The notes beneath the pieces were generated by a model. That model had not been told where the DNA came from. It made no database searches and saw only the letters and a program-made list of their open reading frames with translations. From Trebouxia sp. TZW2008 (Eukaryota > Chlorophyta > Trebouxiophyceae > Trebouxiales > Trebouxiaceae): a stretch of 64,000 nt of DNA. Position 1 is the stretch's first letter. Each line of letters starts with the position of its first letter. The stretch is taken from positions 1 to 64,000 of the forward strand of contig BDIU01000309.1 in the NCBI GenBank assembly GCA_002118135.1, read 5' to 3'. Below are positions 11,200-23,700 of the stretch, piece by piece. Made by a program: the position numbers and the translations under genes.

Positions 11200-12656
11200 T
11201 CAGGCTTGCTGATCACTGCATTGATGAGCCAGACTAGTGAGCTCATGCAGCAGCACATCTGTCAACGCATTCAAGAAGCCAGCGAAGTCAGTCCTGTCTG
11301 GCAGTGCTATTGCAGCAACAGAAGCTTCAAGGTGCATCAGCCTTGGCTTCCCATGTGCAAGCTGTGGTGGTGGCCATGGAATTGACAGCAGCAATGATGG
11401 CAATCATGTTCAGATCTAGCTGGCCGACGTCTTAATGCAGGTATGTCTATTGTGTGCATTTGGATTGATCAGTTCAACTGACCAGTCAATGGAGTGCAGT
11501 TGATGCACCCTTCAATCACTTAAATTGATGACTTGCTGTATTCAGTGGAGTGACTTTACGCTTGCCCGCTCTTTGTCTATCAGTCTGCATGCCCTGTGTG
11601 ATGTGATTGGCTACACTAGATCATTGCTGGTAATCTGGATGCAGATTTGTCTGCATGGACACCACTATACGACAAAAGTTTTTGCTTGGCGCAGGCATTA
11701 CCAGAGCTTGCAGCTTGGCCTCTCGTATGGTACCCCTTGAAGCAGTTCCATAGTCAGCTTCCTTAGCTTCCACAGTCAGCTTTTTTGGCAGCTAGCAGGG
11801 CGTTCATCTGTCCATGTCGGTGTCAGAGTGGCGCTCTGTCCTGCTGGCTTCAAGTGACGTGGAAGCTTGCAGCTGTAGGTAAGAAACCGACAAGACGTCA
11901 TGCTTTTCTTGACGTTTCAAAATTTGTGATCAATGCCACAGCACTTCAGTTTCCTGCCTGGCTTGCATGCTCACTATTCAAATGTACGAGTTGCCATGAC
12001 AGAGATACACCTGTACTTGACTGGCAGAAAGGCAATGCATTGCAAACTGAAGCATCGAGGTGAACACATTTCAATTTCATGGCCTTACTTACGCACCATC
12101 ACCAAAACAGCATACTGCAAGGATATACTGTGCGCTTCGCAACTTCTGAGCAGACCCTTTTTCCAAAGGTCTGTTTGCAGTGCTCATCTGGCATTTTGTG
12201 CTGCCCATGGCTGCATATGCAAAACAAGTGTTGTGCAAGAGCAAGCGGCAACTTAGGCATCAAATGACCTTCGTTTTTCCTTGCAGGCCTAGGTGGTGGT
12301 AAACGCCACTGCAGACACGGGTTCTGATCCAAAACTGCTGTGACTAGCAGATAGGACATTAGCCTTCTGGGCAGATTGATGCCTCTTGTCAATGCAATTG
12401 GAGCCTTCTCTTTCATCTGTTAGGCATTCCTCATCATGTTCCCACATCCGTCAACTGCAATCTGGACACACCACCTTCCCAGCCAGAATGCTATGTCTGC
12501 TGTTGATGACATGGTCTTTGTCACCACCTCCTGGTCTTTCACAATTTGCTGCAGGTCGTCATCAGCTCTGCTGCGTGGGTCTGACTTACTGCAAGGTTGC
12601 TTATGCAAACTGGCTATTGGCGCATGGCAATTGACGGTGGCTTTGGCACGATGCAA
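11200..12656 (-). CDS. Possible unrecognised minus-strand gene
   Basis: Three minus-strand open segments look more protein-like than their surroundings. About 12560-12430 contains ADDDLQQIVKDQEVVTKTMS. About 12400-12300 contains IALTRGINLPRRLMSYLLV. About 11340-11203 contains RTDFAGFLNALTDVLLHEL and ends at a stop. All are predicted to be helical. I could not join them with phase-compatible splice sites, find a start or recognise a family, so this is only a candidate; it could also be chance open frame. Confidence 0.25.
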
Positions 12657-12898
12657 TTTTGATTGTTACATGAAGGCTAGACAATAAACGATTCCTCGAT
12701 GTGCTAATACCACTGTGATCAAACTTGGCTCATTCAATGCAACTGATCACCCACAGCAATTCTTAATCAATCAACCAATACAATTTCACGCATCCCCTCA
12801 CGCAAGACTCGCTTTCATGAACAGCAGCAGCGCTAGCTTGAACATGACATTGCTGCCAAACCAGCATTACGCCTGCGAGCAGCGGGAAATACTATAGC

Positions 12899-14887
12899 AT
12901 GACAGAGCGCGTCGAGGGCTCAACCCTCGGCGATACGCAGCAGGTGGGAAGTGCGAGACTTAGAGATCACCATATTCTTTGGCTCTTTTGGCCTGGCTTT
13001 CTCACGATCTGAATACAGCTTGTGAACTTTTTCGTGGTCTACAGGCTGGACGTGCTGATTCTGATGCCGAGGAAGCTGCTCCTGGCACTGATAGTCAAGT
13101 CCCAACCGAAACGGATGCACCCCAGGCGCCTGGCAACGAGCTGGCAGAGCGCGAAGGTGAAGCTGAGGGACACACAGACCCAGATGCTCACTACTGGCAC
13201 CCAGGTCAATACTATATGACCCCTACATACGCTCCTGGCTGGTACTACCAAGACATCCAAGGCCAAACGCAGGGCCCCTTTGTCAAGCAACAACTTCAGC
13301 TTTGGCGGCAACATCTGCCCATGAACTTACTAGTCTGGTTCATTGATCAGAATGGTGGCAGCAGCCACAGTCTTGAGCTTGCCAAGGTCTTGGGGGACGG
13401 CAGACTGCTGGAAAGCTGGCGCAAGGCTCAGCCAGAGGTATTGCTGTATATTCTAATCTGTAGGCTGGACGCTGTCAGCTTCTGCCATAGTCAATTCCTG
13501 CCTTTTGCCAAGTGTTGCAGGGCTGATCAAATAATCACATTGAGCGTATCTGGCGGTTTTGGTCAACAGCATGCTGCATCTGACCACAGCATCAAAGGCA
13601 TGGTGCAGCTATGGACATTCTTACAAAAGTTCCTCTTGCCTGCTCAGGAATCAGCTGCAAGCAAAACCACAGCACCTTCTGCAACAGCGTATGAGCTTGA
13701 GGTGTCCAAGGCAGCCTCAACCTCTTCTTCATGGGCTGATGCTGCACTAGCGGGGCTGCCACCTGATGATGAAGCTGTGCAGATGGCAGAACTGGCAGCA
13801 ACTGCAGGCAGATCATTGCAGGTAATGTACAGCAATCTCTTCATGACATTCTCAATGTGAGGACAATTTTGTCGGGCGCAATCACTGCATTCTGACTGTA
13901 GTGTTGCCTGGGAATACAGATAGTTTGGTGTAAAACCAATATCCTTGGTGGCCAAAGCAGTTGTTATGAAGACAAATCACCGTGTCTGCATTGTTCATTT
14001 GCTTCTCATTGAGGATGCCAGGCAGCTTGATCTTTCCTGATCAAGTTGTATGGTTCCGAGCTACAACAGAGAATGCAGGCTTTCTGGCTGCCGTGCAACA
14101 AATGTGATGTTAGTTGGCATGATGCACTACTGTGACACCCTGTGTGCTCTAAGAATTGTGATTATTGCCTGCAGGACGTCTTGCAGTTTTCCTTTGGCGC
14201 TGAAGCATCTCTCAAAAAGCGGAAGCGTCAGGATGGGTCCACAGAGTACACTGTGGTGGCCAGGCATAATCCTCTCACAGGTCGCATAGAAGCTGAAACA
14301 GGCGATGACGATGCTGAGCGTGATGCCTTGTACAGGGAGTGCATCTCTTGGTGTAATCCTGTAGAGTATGAGAAGTATCTGCAGCAGGTGGGCTACATCT
14401 ATCCATGCTTCTGTTGTGATTCAGAATATGTCTGCACGTCTCGCTGTTCTCCTTCTGTACTTTTGTGGGAGATCTGCATGAGCTGCATTGTTGACAAATG
14501 TTGTAGCTGGGCATGCATGCTTACATGCTTGCTTGGCTTGAGCATTTTGGATTACCACCAGCAGTGCTGAATCAGACAGACTTGCTTTTGCTGCTGGACT
14601 CTTCACTGCTGCTGCCTGAAAGCTCCGAGCATCAAAGGGACCAAAACTGTGTGCCAGTCAATTGACTGCACTGCATTTGCTGATTGTAGCGGGGCGCATG
14701 AAAAGGGTATGCTAGCTACGTGTCAGAGAGCCAATTAAGTTTGCCCTGTAACACTGATGTGGTTGCTTTTTTGCAGAAGGAGAAAGGTAAAGGTCATCCG
14801 CCTAAAAACTGGAAAGTGCTGAAGGAGCGCAGGCAGCAGGTCAAGCAGAAGCTCAAGAAGCAGGCAGATGACTGGATGCGCAATTGA
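12899..14887 (+). CDS. GYF-domain nuclear protein
   Basis: Five exons, all separated by phase-0 introns, give 311 residues: 12899-12943, 13045-13437, 13648-13821, 14175-14387 and 14777-14887 (TGA). The start is MTERVEGSTL. Residues about 60-115 hold a GYF-type signature (GWYYQDIQGQTQGPF), which in known families binds proline-rich peptides, often in spliceosomal proteins. An acidic N-terminal region precedes it. The C-terminal half has a basic patch (LKKRKR), then VEYEKYLQQ and a Lys-rich end (KNWKVLKERR...DDWMRN). I do not recognise the orthologue; a nuclear RNA-processing role is an inference from the GYF domain and basic tail. All exon lengths are multiples of three, so exon skipping would keep frame. 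Confidence 0.8.
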
Positions 14888-15169
14888 AATCTTTTTGAGC
14901 GGACAGCGCAGGACACTGATTCATAATGTCATAGAAAATGTTGTGTTTAAACAGATTACTGATCACTTTACAGTGTATACAGACAGGCATCCACACACTT
15001 AGCACACACCTTGCTCAATTCAGTATGTCACAAGTTCAGCAGGACAATCTTGTTGGTCGCCTTTTCACTCACAGCTTACTGACAGTCAAAACTTCGAGTC
15101 CATGCTGAGAAGGCAAGACGAGAGTTGCAAGCAAACATGACACAATGAATGGCGTTTGTGCGCATGTCA

Positions 15170-17409
15170 TCACTGCTGAAGCTGAGGTTTCCATCTTTGC
15201 ATTGCTGCAACCTTCTTATCGCATGAGGGGCATGTGAAGTGAATATCTGCTTCGCAATTTGTGCGAAGACAGTAGTAGCAGAACGTATGGCCGCATGGAA
15301 TAGCGTTGAAAGGGACGACAATGTCCTGAGCACCACAAATAGGGCATGGACCAGGAAGTGTCTTGCCGGATGCATCTGATGGCTGGCTCTCAACTCCTGA
15401 GGCTCGCTGCAGATGCTTTGCTGCAACAGAGGCACAGGGTTGGTGATGTGCAACCGAATTGCTTGCACAGAAATGCTACATATCAAACATCTGATCATTG
15501 CTGCCACACTGAGTACATACCGGATGGTTTGCATGCCAACTGACAAATGCAGAGTTGTCATCCAACTTTTGAGCAATTTAGAGCACTGTCTGCCATGGTC
15601 TGAAGTACTCAGAGTATGACTTAACAGCGCATCAGTGTTTCATGGCCTGCTTCTGGCTTGCCAATGGGCATACCATTGATGAACTGGGTCTTGCAGACGT
15701 TTTCTCAGCAAACTTCGCACGCTACAGCATGTGATGTGCAATGAATGCGCAAGGCAAGCATGTGGTGCTGCTCACCTGTGGCAGCTCTCAGGCTTGGCCA
15801 TTTGCTCAGGACCATCCTCTTGAGCCTAGTCACATTGATCAGCGGCAGCACAAACAGTAGCAGCTCTGATAGCTCATGCCAGATGAGCTGCCTGTTGAGA
15901 TACTCAAAACTAATAGCACGCGCCATGTTTGCCCTTTGGTACACCAACCTTGTTCTCAACACTCTCTCAAGCAGGCTCCTGCAAGTCCCAGGTGCCAGTT
16001 TCAGTACCTACAGACTTTTGTGGACCAAACTGGGCTGCATTGTTGTGAGTCAAGCTGTGTTGCATCAGTGTCACTCAAACTGGCTGCATTGTTGTGGCTC
16101 AAAGTACCTGGACTGCTTTGTGCATCAGATGAGCGGCAAGCACCTGCCTGTATTTGCCTTGTCTCAAGAAGACCAGGAAGTTCAGCAAAGACGCCATATG
16201 AAGGGCTGTTTCACAAGAGCGCATCACCGTCCAGGCTCGCTGCACCCTGGGGGAGCTGTCAGCGTCACCCCAGTGCTGTGCTGCTGCAATCTGGTCTAGG
16301 CGAGACCAGGCATACTGCAGGAAGACAGTGCCCAGGCCCCACAATCCACGCTGCCACTTTGACAGCCCTGCGCCTTCAACACCTGTTCTACCACCTGTCT
16401 ACAAGACACAAAGTACTGAGAGCCCATGCATCAATCTATAGGGAGCTTTTGGCAATTGGAAAATTGGTTCACACCGATTCAGCACACGTTGTGTGCACGG
16501 TGTGCAGTCTGTAGTGATTGTGACCTGCAACTTCAAGAAGCTGTGATTCCCTTTGGCAGTACAATGGTACGTTCTGCTGCAGTAGTACAGCTCAGTATAC
16601 TATCTCAGGTCACCTAAAAACTTAGTGAACTCAGCTTGATGATCACAATGCAAATGGTTTGCTGCTCAACACCAGCACAGGTGGAAAGGAAGTTGATGCG
16701 CTACTTGTGCTCACCGTGTGCGCAACTCTGGTCTGATGTCCTGCCTGTCCAGTATCAAGGGCATTTGAGCCAAGCGATGATTTTGACTGTGTCTGTATCA
16801 GGCTCTCATTTCTATATCGCAAGTTCATTAGAGCACTGCCAGGAGTTGGCTTGCCAGCCCATACTGAAAATCTGAATATCTGCAGGCAACAAAGCATCAG
16901 CCCTGCAACTGCAAGGTGCGGATGCACATGCAAGTCGCCATGAGCAGTAGTCAAAGCAATGTGCACAATATGCACCTCACCAACAGCTCCAGAATGAGAG
17001 TCAGCTCTGGCTGAAAGGCTGAAATCAGTCGTGGCTGGAAAAAGCTGAAGATTTTCATGAATTGCTCTTTCAGCATGGCCGTCAATTCTGTATCTAGCCT
17101 TGCAGCGTCCAGCTGACTGGCGCGCATGATGACTGTGTCTGCAAGCTTGTGCCTTTTCCTGAAACGGTACAGCACCTCTCCAGTATTGTGGCACCTGTGA
17201 CTGCAAGTAAGGTGACCGTAAGTGTGGGATGAGAGCACATGCCTGGCAAGCTCTTCGAGTTCTGGAAGGACGCTGTGCCATTGTGACTGCCACTCTGCAG
17301 CTGGAGGGGTGGAGGGAGTCCACGAGCTAGCATTCTGCGTGCTTGCAGCAGAAGTGCTTGCAGTCCCGCCGCTCGTGACGCGTTGATCAAGTGCAGATTG
17401 CTGAGACAT
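15170..17409 (-). CDS. PEX2: Peroxin 2, RING E3 subunit of the peroxisomal import machinery
   Basis: The start is MSQQSALDQR (17409) and TGA is at 15170-15172. The N-terminal exon (17409-16981) carries RASQLDAARLDTELTAMLK, characteristic of PEX2. The next exon (16879 to about 16705) has AGKPTPGSALMNLRYRNE. Then come TGVEGAGLSKWQRGL and LGTVFLQYAWSRLDQI (about 16396-16150) and LVYQRANMARAISFEYLNRQ (about 15960-15760). The last exon (about 15413-15170) encodes the C-terminal RING finger: CPICGAQ...PCGHTFCYYCL...CPSC. PEX2, with PEX10 and PEX12, forms the membrane ubiquitin ligase that monoubiquitinates PEX5 for recycling. The gene looks complete and intact. It is head to head with the DDX42 gene, 345 bp apart. 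Confidence 0.92.
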
Positions 17410-17754
17410 GTTTAGATCGGACCTGTTCGCGCGCAGGCTGCGTCGCGAGGTCGACTATAGCAAAGTCCACACATCTAGATGCTCTACACGGTGGTTAAAT
17501 TGAGTTCCTGGCAGCACTGTGAGCAATTCTGCTGTTTAAAGCAGGGGTAGCTGGGCCAGAAGCAGCAAGGGCAGGAGTGTGACACCGCCCTGTCGCTCGC
17601 AAGCGCGACATGCAGCATCGGAGCGTCTCAGCACGCAGGCATCTATGCTGTCCGACTCTGCTGAATTGCGCCTTGGATTCGTGTCACCCATGCGCAGCAT
17701 AGATACAAAGTGAGCCGACAGCGCCGGCTAAGCCCGACAGTGCAGCTTGGAAAC
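17410..17754. promoter_or_regulatory. 345-bp divergent promoter region, PEX2 / DDX42
   Basis: Both flanking genes are well supported and point away from this interval, so it should contain both transcription starts. It is richer in CpG (gcgcgcag, gtcgcgaggtcg) than the introns nearby. No obvious TATA box is seen. Confidence 0.6.
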
Positions 17755-20700
17755 ATGTCTGGACAAAAGCGACACTTTCCATATTACTCGACCGTGCCCG
17801 AGATTGAACTACAGAAGCGCAGCTTCGGCGGAGTAAATCCTGGCAGAGAATCCGCCCAACCAAGGACGTTTATCCCTGGCAACCTGCAACCGACCACAGC
17901 AGGTGCCGGTCGCGGCGAGGTACAGCAGCTTGGCAAGAGCAATGTCCGCTAGAAAAGATGTTTGATTTGACAATTGAAGTTGCTTTGCGCAGTCCTCAAT
18001 GACAGATTTTGCCAGTTGGACGGAAGCAGAGATCAAGGTAAAGCTGCAAGCCCTCCCTGGGTCCAGTTGTGTGCCTGCTGGCAGCACGCATGTGGGTTCT
18101 GTTGTCATCACAGGCCTTTCTGGATCAACGTGGGGAGGACTACGACGACTGCTCAAACTTTGCGCTCCTGGTCAGTCCCCCAACACCCCTGCTTCACACC
18201 TGCAATACCTACAGCGCTGCAATCGGACATATAACACCTTGTTTGTCAATATGCAGGTCAGACGCGCTGCTACATGTGAGCGCGACAGTGGTCAGGCAGC
18301 CACAAAACCTTCTCTTCAGGGTCAAGCAGCTGAAGAGGTAAAGCACGCCTCCAGCCATTTCCTGTGAAGCATGCAAAATGGTTTCTCTCTGTTTTGGCAA
18401 CTTGTCCAGTGCTGAATGCAGGATGATCCTTTGGATGCCTTCATGGCAGAGTTGAATGACATTGACAAACAGCCTGCACCCCCTGAGCAGCCTAAGAAAA
18501 AGCAGCGCAAGACAGATGTTGGCTTAGATGAGGAAGCAGACAATGTGGCTGATTTTATGGAGGTGTACACACACTTATGCTGCATGTCCTGTGGTTGAAT
18601 ATGTTGCTGCACAACCGGCATTTTGCGCTGATGCCTGCGTGATGGACAGGATACTCTGTCCACTTTTGCATACAAGCAGCATGGGATATTGTTGAAAACC
18701 TGCTGGCTGTCACATGTACTGCTTCAAGTACAATATATTTGGTCATTCCTTAGCGTGACTGAATATCTGAGATGCCGCCAAGGTTCAGTTTGAATGTTGT
18801 GTTTGACAAGTGCTGCTCATCTGCAGGCAAGGCGGATCAATGGCACTGCAGCAGCAGTGCAAACTGTGAATGGAGCTGACTACGGCTCAGATGATGAAGT
18901 GTATGCGCTGGCCAGTGCTGTCGATGCGGCAGACCCTCAGTATGAGGAGGAGCGGTCTGCTGACAAGAAGAGCATTGACCCTCTGCCGCCTGTGGACCAC
19001 AGCAACATTGAGTACGATGAATTCAACAAGGACTTCTATGAGGAGTCAAAGGAGATTGCAGCTTTGACTCCAGCTGAGGTACAGCAGCCTAGCAGTTGCA
19101 TCAATACTGCAGCTTGTGGCATCAACAACCCTTGTGAGCATAGCCTTTGATTGTGATACTGCATCAAACTGTGTCAACGCCTCTGCGAAGGACGAAAGTG
19201 GCACTGGCACTGCAGTATTTGGCATCAATGCGCATTGCATCAGGCTCAATCCCTCGGGTTATCTGCTGTTGGCCTCCAGTGCTTGTCCACTGCTATGCAT
19301 CATGCCTCACCTGCAGCTTTTGTGGTTGTTGCTTGCTACTCACCTGTTGTTGTGCAGGCTCTTACTTGCAGCTTGTTTGCTGTTTGCCACCCATAGTATC
19401 GACTGCTATGCATCATGCCTAAGCTGCAAAATTGTTTACCTTGCTTGCTGCTCACCTGTTGCTGTGCAAGCACGCTCATAGTTTGCGTCACTTGGTATAT
19501 ACAAACTATGCTTGTGGACTGGTTTGCATTATGCCAAACCCTTCAAGTCTGTCCATGCTGCTTCCACACCTGTTGCTGTGCAATGCAGGTCAATACCACC
19601 AGGCGCCAACTGGGCATGAGGGTGTTCGGCTTTGACACCCCAAAGCCAGTGCAGAGCTTTGCTCAATGCAACTTTGATGCTCTTACCATGGCAGCAATCA
19701 AGAAAGCAGGGTAAGTATGCTGCTCAAGTGATATGTATGTATGTATGTCAATGCTTGACGTGTACTGGTTGCTGCTCAAGTGATATGTATGTATGTCAAT
19801 GCTTGATGTATACTGATTGCTGCATCCTCACCGAGAAACAAACAGAGCCATCATCCATCAGGTGCAGACGTCGTTTGATACTTCACTGCTTCAGATTTGC
19901 AGCATTCTGTCAGCCATGATGTAAACAGGGCACCCTGTGTTGTGCAGGTATGAGAAGCCCACAGCCATACAAGCTCAAGCCCTCCCTGCTGCTCTTTCTG
20001 GCCGTGATGTGTTGGTAAGGCATCACCACAGCTTGTAACTAAAAACGCCATCGTGGCATTCTGCTTTTGCTCTGTGCTGTGTCCACTGCAAGGCAGTAGT
20101 TTCCTGCTGCTTTGACTTTGCCTCTGCCATTGTGGGCTGCAGTCTAACGCCTAATGAGGGTGAACAGAAGCTGTGCTGGTTGGCATCAGAAAGTTTTGTT
20201 GCTGACTGTTCACATTTTACCTCTTTGCTACTTCAAAGGTGCTTTGCTGATAATGCAAGTTCTTGAACATTGCAGGGCATTGCCAAAACAGGCTCAGGCA
20301 AAACAGCGGCTTTTGTGCTTCCCATGATTGTGCACATCATGGATCAGCCTGAAGTAGAAAAGGGAGCCGGCCCTATTGGAGTAGTTGTGGTACCCACTAG
20401 GGAGCTTGCTGAACAGATTCACAAGGAAACCCGCAAGTTCAGCAAACCTTATCAGCTGCGTGTTGCAGCAGCATTTGGCGGACTTAGCAAGTTTGAGCAG
20501 TTCAAAGATCTCAAGAATGGCTCAGAGGTATGTTCTCAATCAGGAGCAGCTTTTGGCAGCTTGCATTGTCCTGTCACAGCACAGATTGGGTTCACACAGG
20601 CACATTCTATGTTCCATAACAAGCTTTCCTTGAGCACAACAGCCACAGCTGCCACCATTTGCCCAGAAGCAAAGTGCTCCCATGCTGAATACAGCTGCTA

Positions 20701-23700
20701 AAAGTGCATCATGTTGGAGCACATGTCTCAAGTGTGACGTGTCATGTGCAGATCGCTGTTTGTACGCCTGGACGGATGATTGATCTGATCAAGATGAAGG
20801 CATGCACCATGTCCAGGGTCACCTACCTTGTCTTTGACGAGGCAGACCGCATGTTTGACATGGGCTTTGAACCTCAGGTGAGACATTCCTGTGCGTAAAG
20901 GTGAATGCTGCCATAGTGTTGCAGCAAGACACATGCATTGCCTCATGCCCATTGCAAGCCCTTCATGCCATTTGCTGCTGCTATATCTCCACACGTCTCT
21001 GTGCAGCAGGACAGCTGCTGTCGTGCCGCCAGGTTGTACACGTTTGCAGTGCTTGATTGCAATGCACATGCCATGTGCTTCTCCCTTCATTCTTCTACTC
21101 CCTCATACAGAAGTTTACTGCTACTTCATGCAGACGTATGAGCAGATGTAAACCTGCCATCCACATAAGTCAGGCTTTTGCAACTTTGCGCAGGCAACTC
21201 AACTCGTTCATTGAGACAGCTGAACAATATAATCACCCGTCATGTGCATGAGTCACCTTTGCAAGTGAGCATCGACTGCATCTAAATGTCAGTGTGCAGG
21301 TTGGGCTGCTTCTACTCATAGACACTCCCCGTTCTGTTGCCTATTGGCATGGACCTGTGCTATGGTCTCCACTCTCATCATTTTCTTGCTCATTTGAACA
21401 ACTCTGTTTATCACTCTCATTACTTCCTTTGCTTTCAGGTGCGCAGCATCATGGGTCAGGTGCGGCCAGACAGGCAAACCCTGCTGTTCACAGCCACCAT
21501 GCCCAACAAGGTCAACAACCTGGTCAGTGACTGCTTGACCACGCCAGTCAGAGTGACTGTGGGAGAGATTGGAGCAGCCAATCAGGACATCCAACAGGCA
21601 AGCTTCCTATGCTGTCTGTATCACAGCTTGTCTGTATCAAAGCTTGTCTGCTTCCACAAGGATGACTCTGCTGTCAGACTGCCTTGCTGCAAATACAACT
21701 GCTTGTGTCAGCATCGCTTGCACTGCGCCAAGGAGTGCTCATTACCTCGGTCAGAGCCACTGTGGGAGAGATTGCAGCAGCCAGTCAGTACATTCAGCAG
21801 GCATGTTTTCTGTGCTGTGCAACACAGCTTGTCTATTGTTGCAAGCACAGATCTGCAGTCATGACTTCTTGCTGAAGTTACAACTGCTTGCTTCAGCATT
21901 GTTGCCACTGTATGTCCCAAGGTGTGTTGACCAACACAATACAGTTCCTGTGCGGAGATTAAGGCAGCCAATCAGGACATTCAGCAGGCAAACTTTTTGT
22001 GCTGTGCAACACAGCTTGTCTACTCCTACAAGCACAGATCTGCAGTCATAACTTCTTGCTGAAGGTACAACTGCTTGCTTCAGCATTGTTGCCACTGCCC
22101 CAAGGTGTGTTGACCAACACAATACAGTTCCTGTGGGGAGATTAAGGCAGCCAATCAGGACATTCAGCAGGCAAATTTTCTGTGCCGTGCAACACAGCTT
22201 ACCTACTCCTACAAGCACAGATCTGCAGTCACGAGTTCTTGCTGAAGTTACAACTGCTTGCTTCAGCATTCTTACCACTGCCCCAAGGTGTGCTGCCCAG
22301 CTTGATCAGAATAAGCGTTGGTGAGATTGAAGCAGCCAAGCAGGACATTCAGCAGGTAATCTTTCTGTGCTGTCTGTATCACAGCTTGTCTGCTGCCATA
22401 AGCGCAGATCTGCAGTCATGATTTCTAGCTGAACTCGCAACTGGTTGCTTCAACACGGCTTCCACTAGCGCAAGGTATGTTGACCAGACCTGTACCTCTG
22501 GGGGAGATCGGAGCAGCCAAACAGGGCATTTGACACTTATTTCTTCTGTGCTGTCTATAGCAGCAGACAAGCTGGTTATGCTTGTCTGCTGCTACAAGCA
22601 TGACTCTGCAGTCAGACTTCCTCCTCAAAAGCTCAAATTGCCACTGCTTGCTTCTGCATTGCCTGCGTTACTTCAAGGTGTTCTGAACAATGCTGCTTGG
22701 CAGCCTACTCAGTGAAGCTGCTAGACTACAGCTTTTTATATAAATCAGCATAACTAGCTACAGCAGGATTTCTTTCCATGACAGTAGCCAATTCAGTTGC
22801 CAATGGTCAATTCATGTTATGTGCAGCCTTGTTGTTGCACCACAGCTGCTGCAGCCTCGACATTGCCACCCTGATTGGACTGTAGTGCTGAAACACCTTA
22901 AGCATCAGTGTTTGCTGCTAGCATGACTTGCCATATGATGGAGTGCTTGTTAGGTTTCTGGCACGAGGCCAGGCAGGCTACAAGTGACCGTGAAGTGTAC
23001 AGCCTCATGGTATTTCTGCAGCACTGTTTATGTAAGGCAGCAAATTAAGGGCCATAAAACCACCAATCAAAAGCTGAGTTCTGCAGCTGATCTCAGCTGC
23101 CTTAGCTCCAGAGTAAGCGTTTCCGTCAGGCACAGTCACACTTCAGTCTCTTCAGATTGACTGCTAAGATTGTCTGCAATCTGAGAGAATGGATTGTTGC
23201 TGTGCCTGACAGAAACAAAGTGCTGGAAGTCAAGGCAGCTGAGAACAACTTGACAAAAGCAGGTGCAGCATTGGACGCACTGATTGTCTTGTCATCCTGT
23301 TCAAGCTGCTCAAGCAGATCTGTCACTTTGAGACTCAAAGGTCACTAGGGCGTGAGAGTGTCTGCGACACCACTCACACCTAAGCTGATGTACATGCAGC
23401 ACAATTCCGCAGAGAGTACAGTCATAACAGATCTGTCACTTGCTTGTAGCCAATAGCAACTAGATTGTTCACGGAACTGTCGACCGAGCGCTGCACTTGG
23501 CAACTGTGTTGGCCCTAAATAGCAACTAGCTTTCACACCCTGCCCAGGCCTTCAGGGCAAATACAATGGCTGAGAGCAAGCAGAGTTACACCCAACAACA
23601 ACGTTACGACGTGTCATGTGCCCACACAGGTTGTTGAGGTTGTTGCTGGAGATGTTCTCAAAGACCAGTGGCTGATGGGACACATCCACGAGTTCATAGA

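Larger units (their letters stand above)
9777..12898. other. 3.1 kb with no recognised gene
   Basis: Most of this stretch shows no family I recognise. A candidate TGTAA-type polyadenylation motif follows the kelch-BTB stop, near 9791. Tandem atc/cag triplets lie at about 10980-11020. Possible minus-strand exons at 11200-12656 are listed separately. The 5' promoter of the GYF gene is presumably at the right end. Confidence 0.5.
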
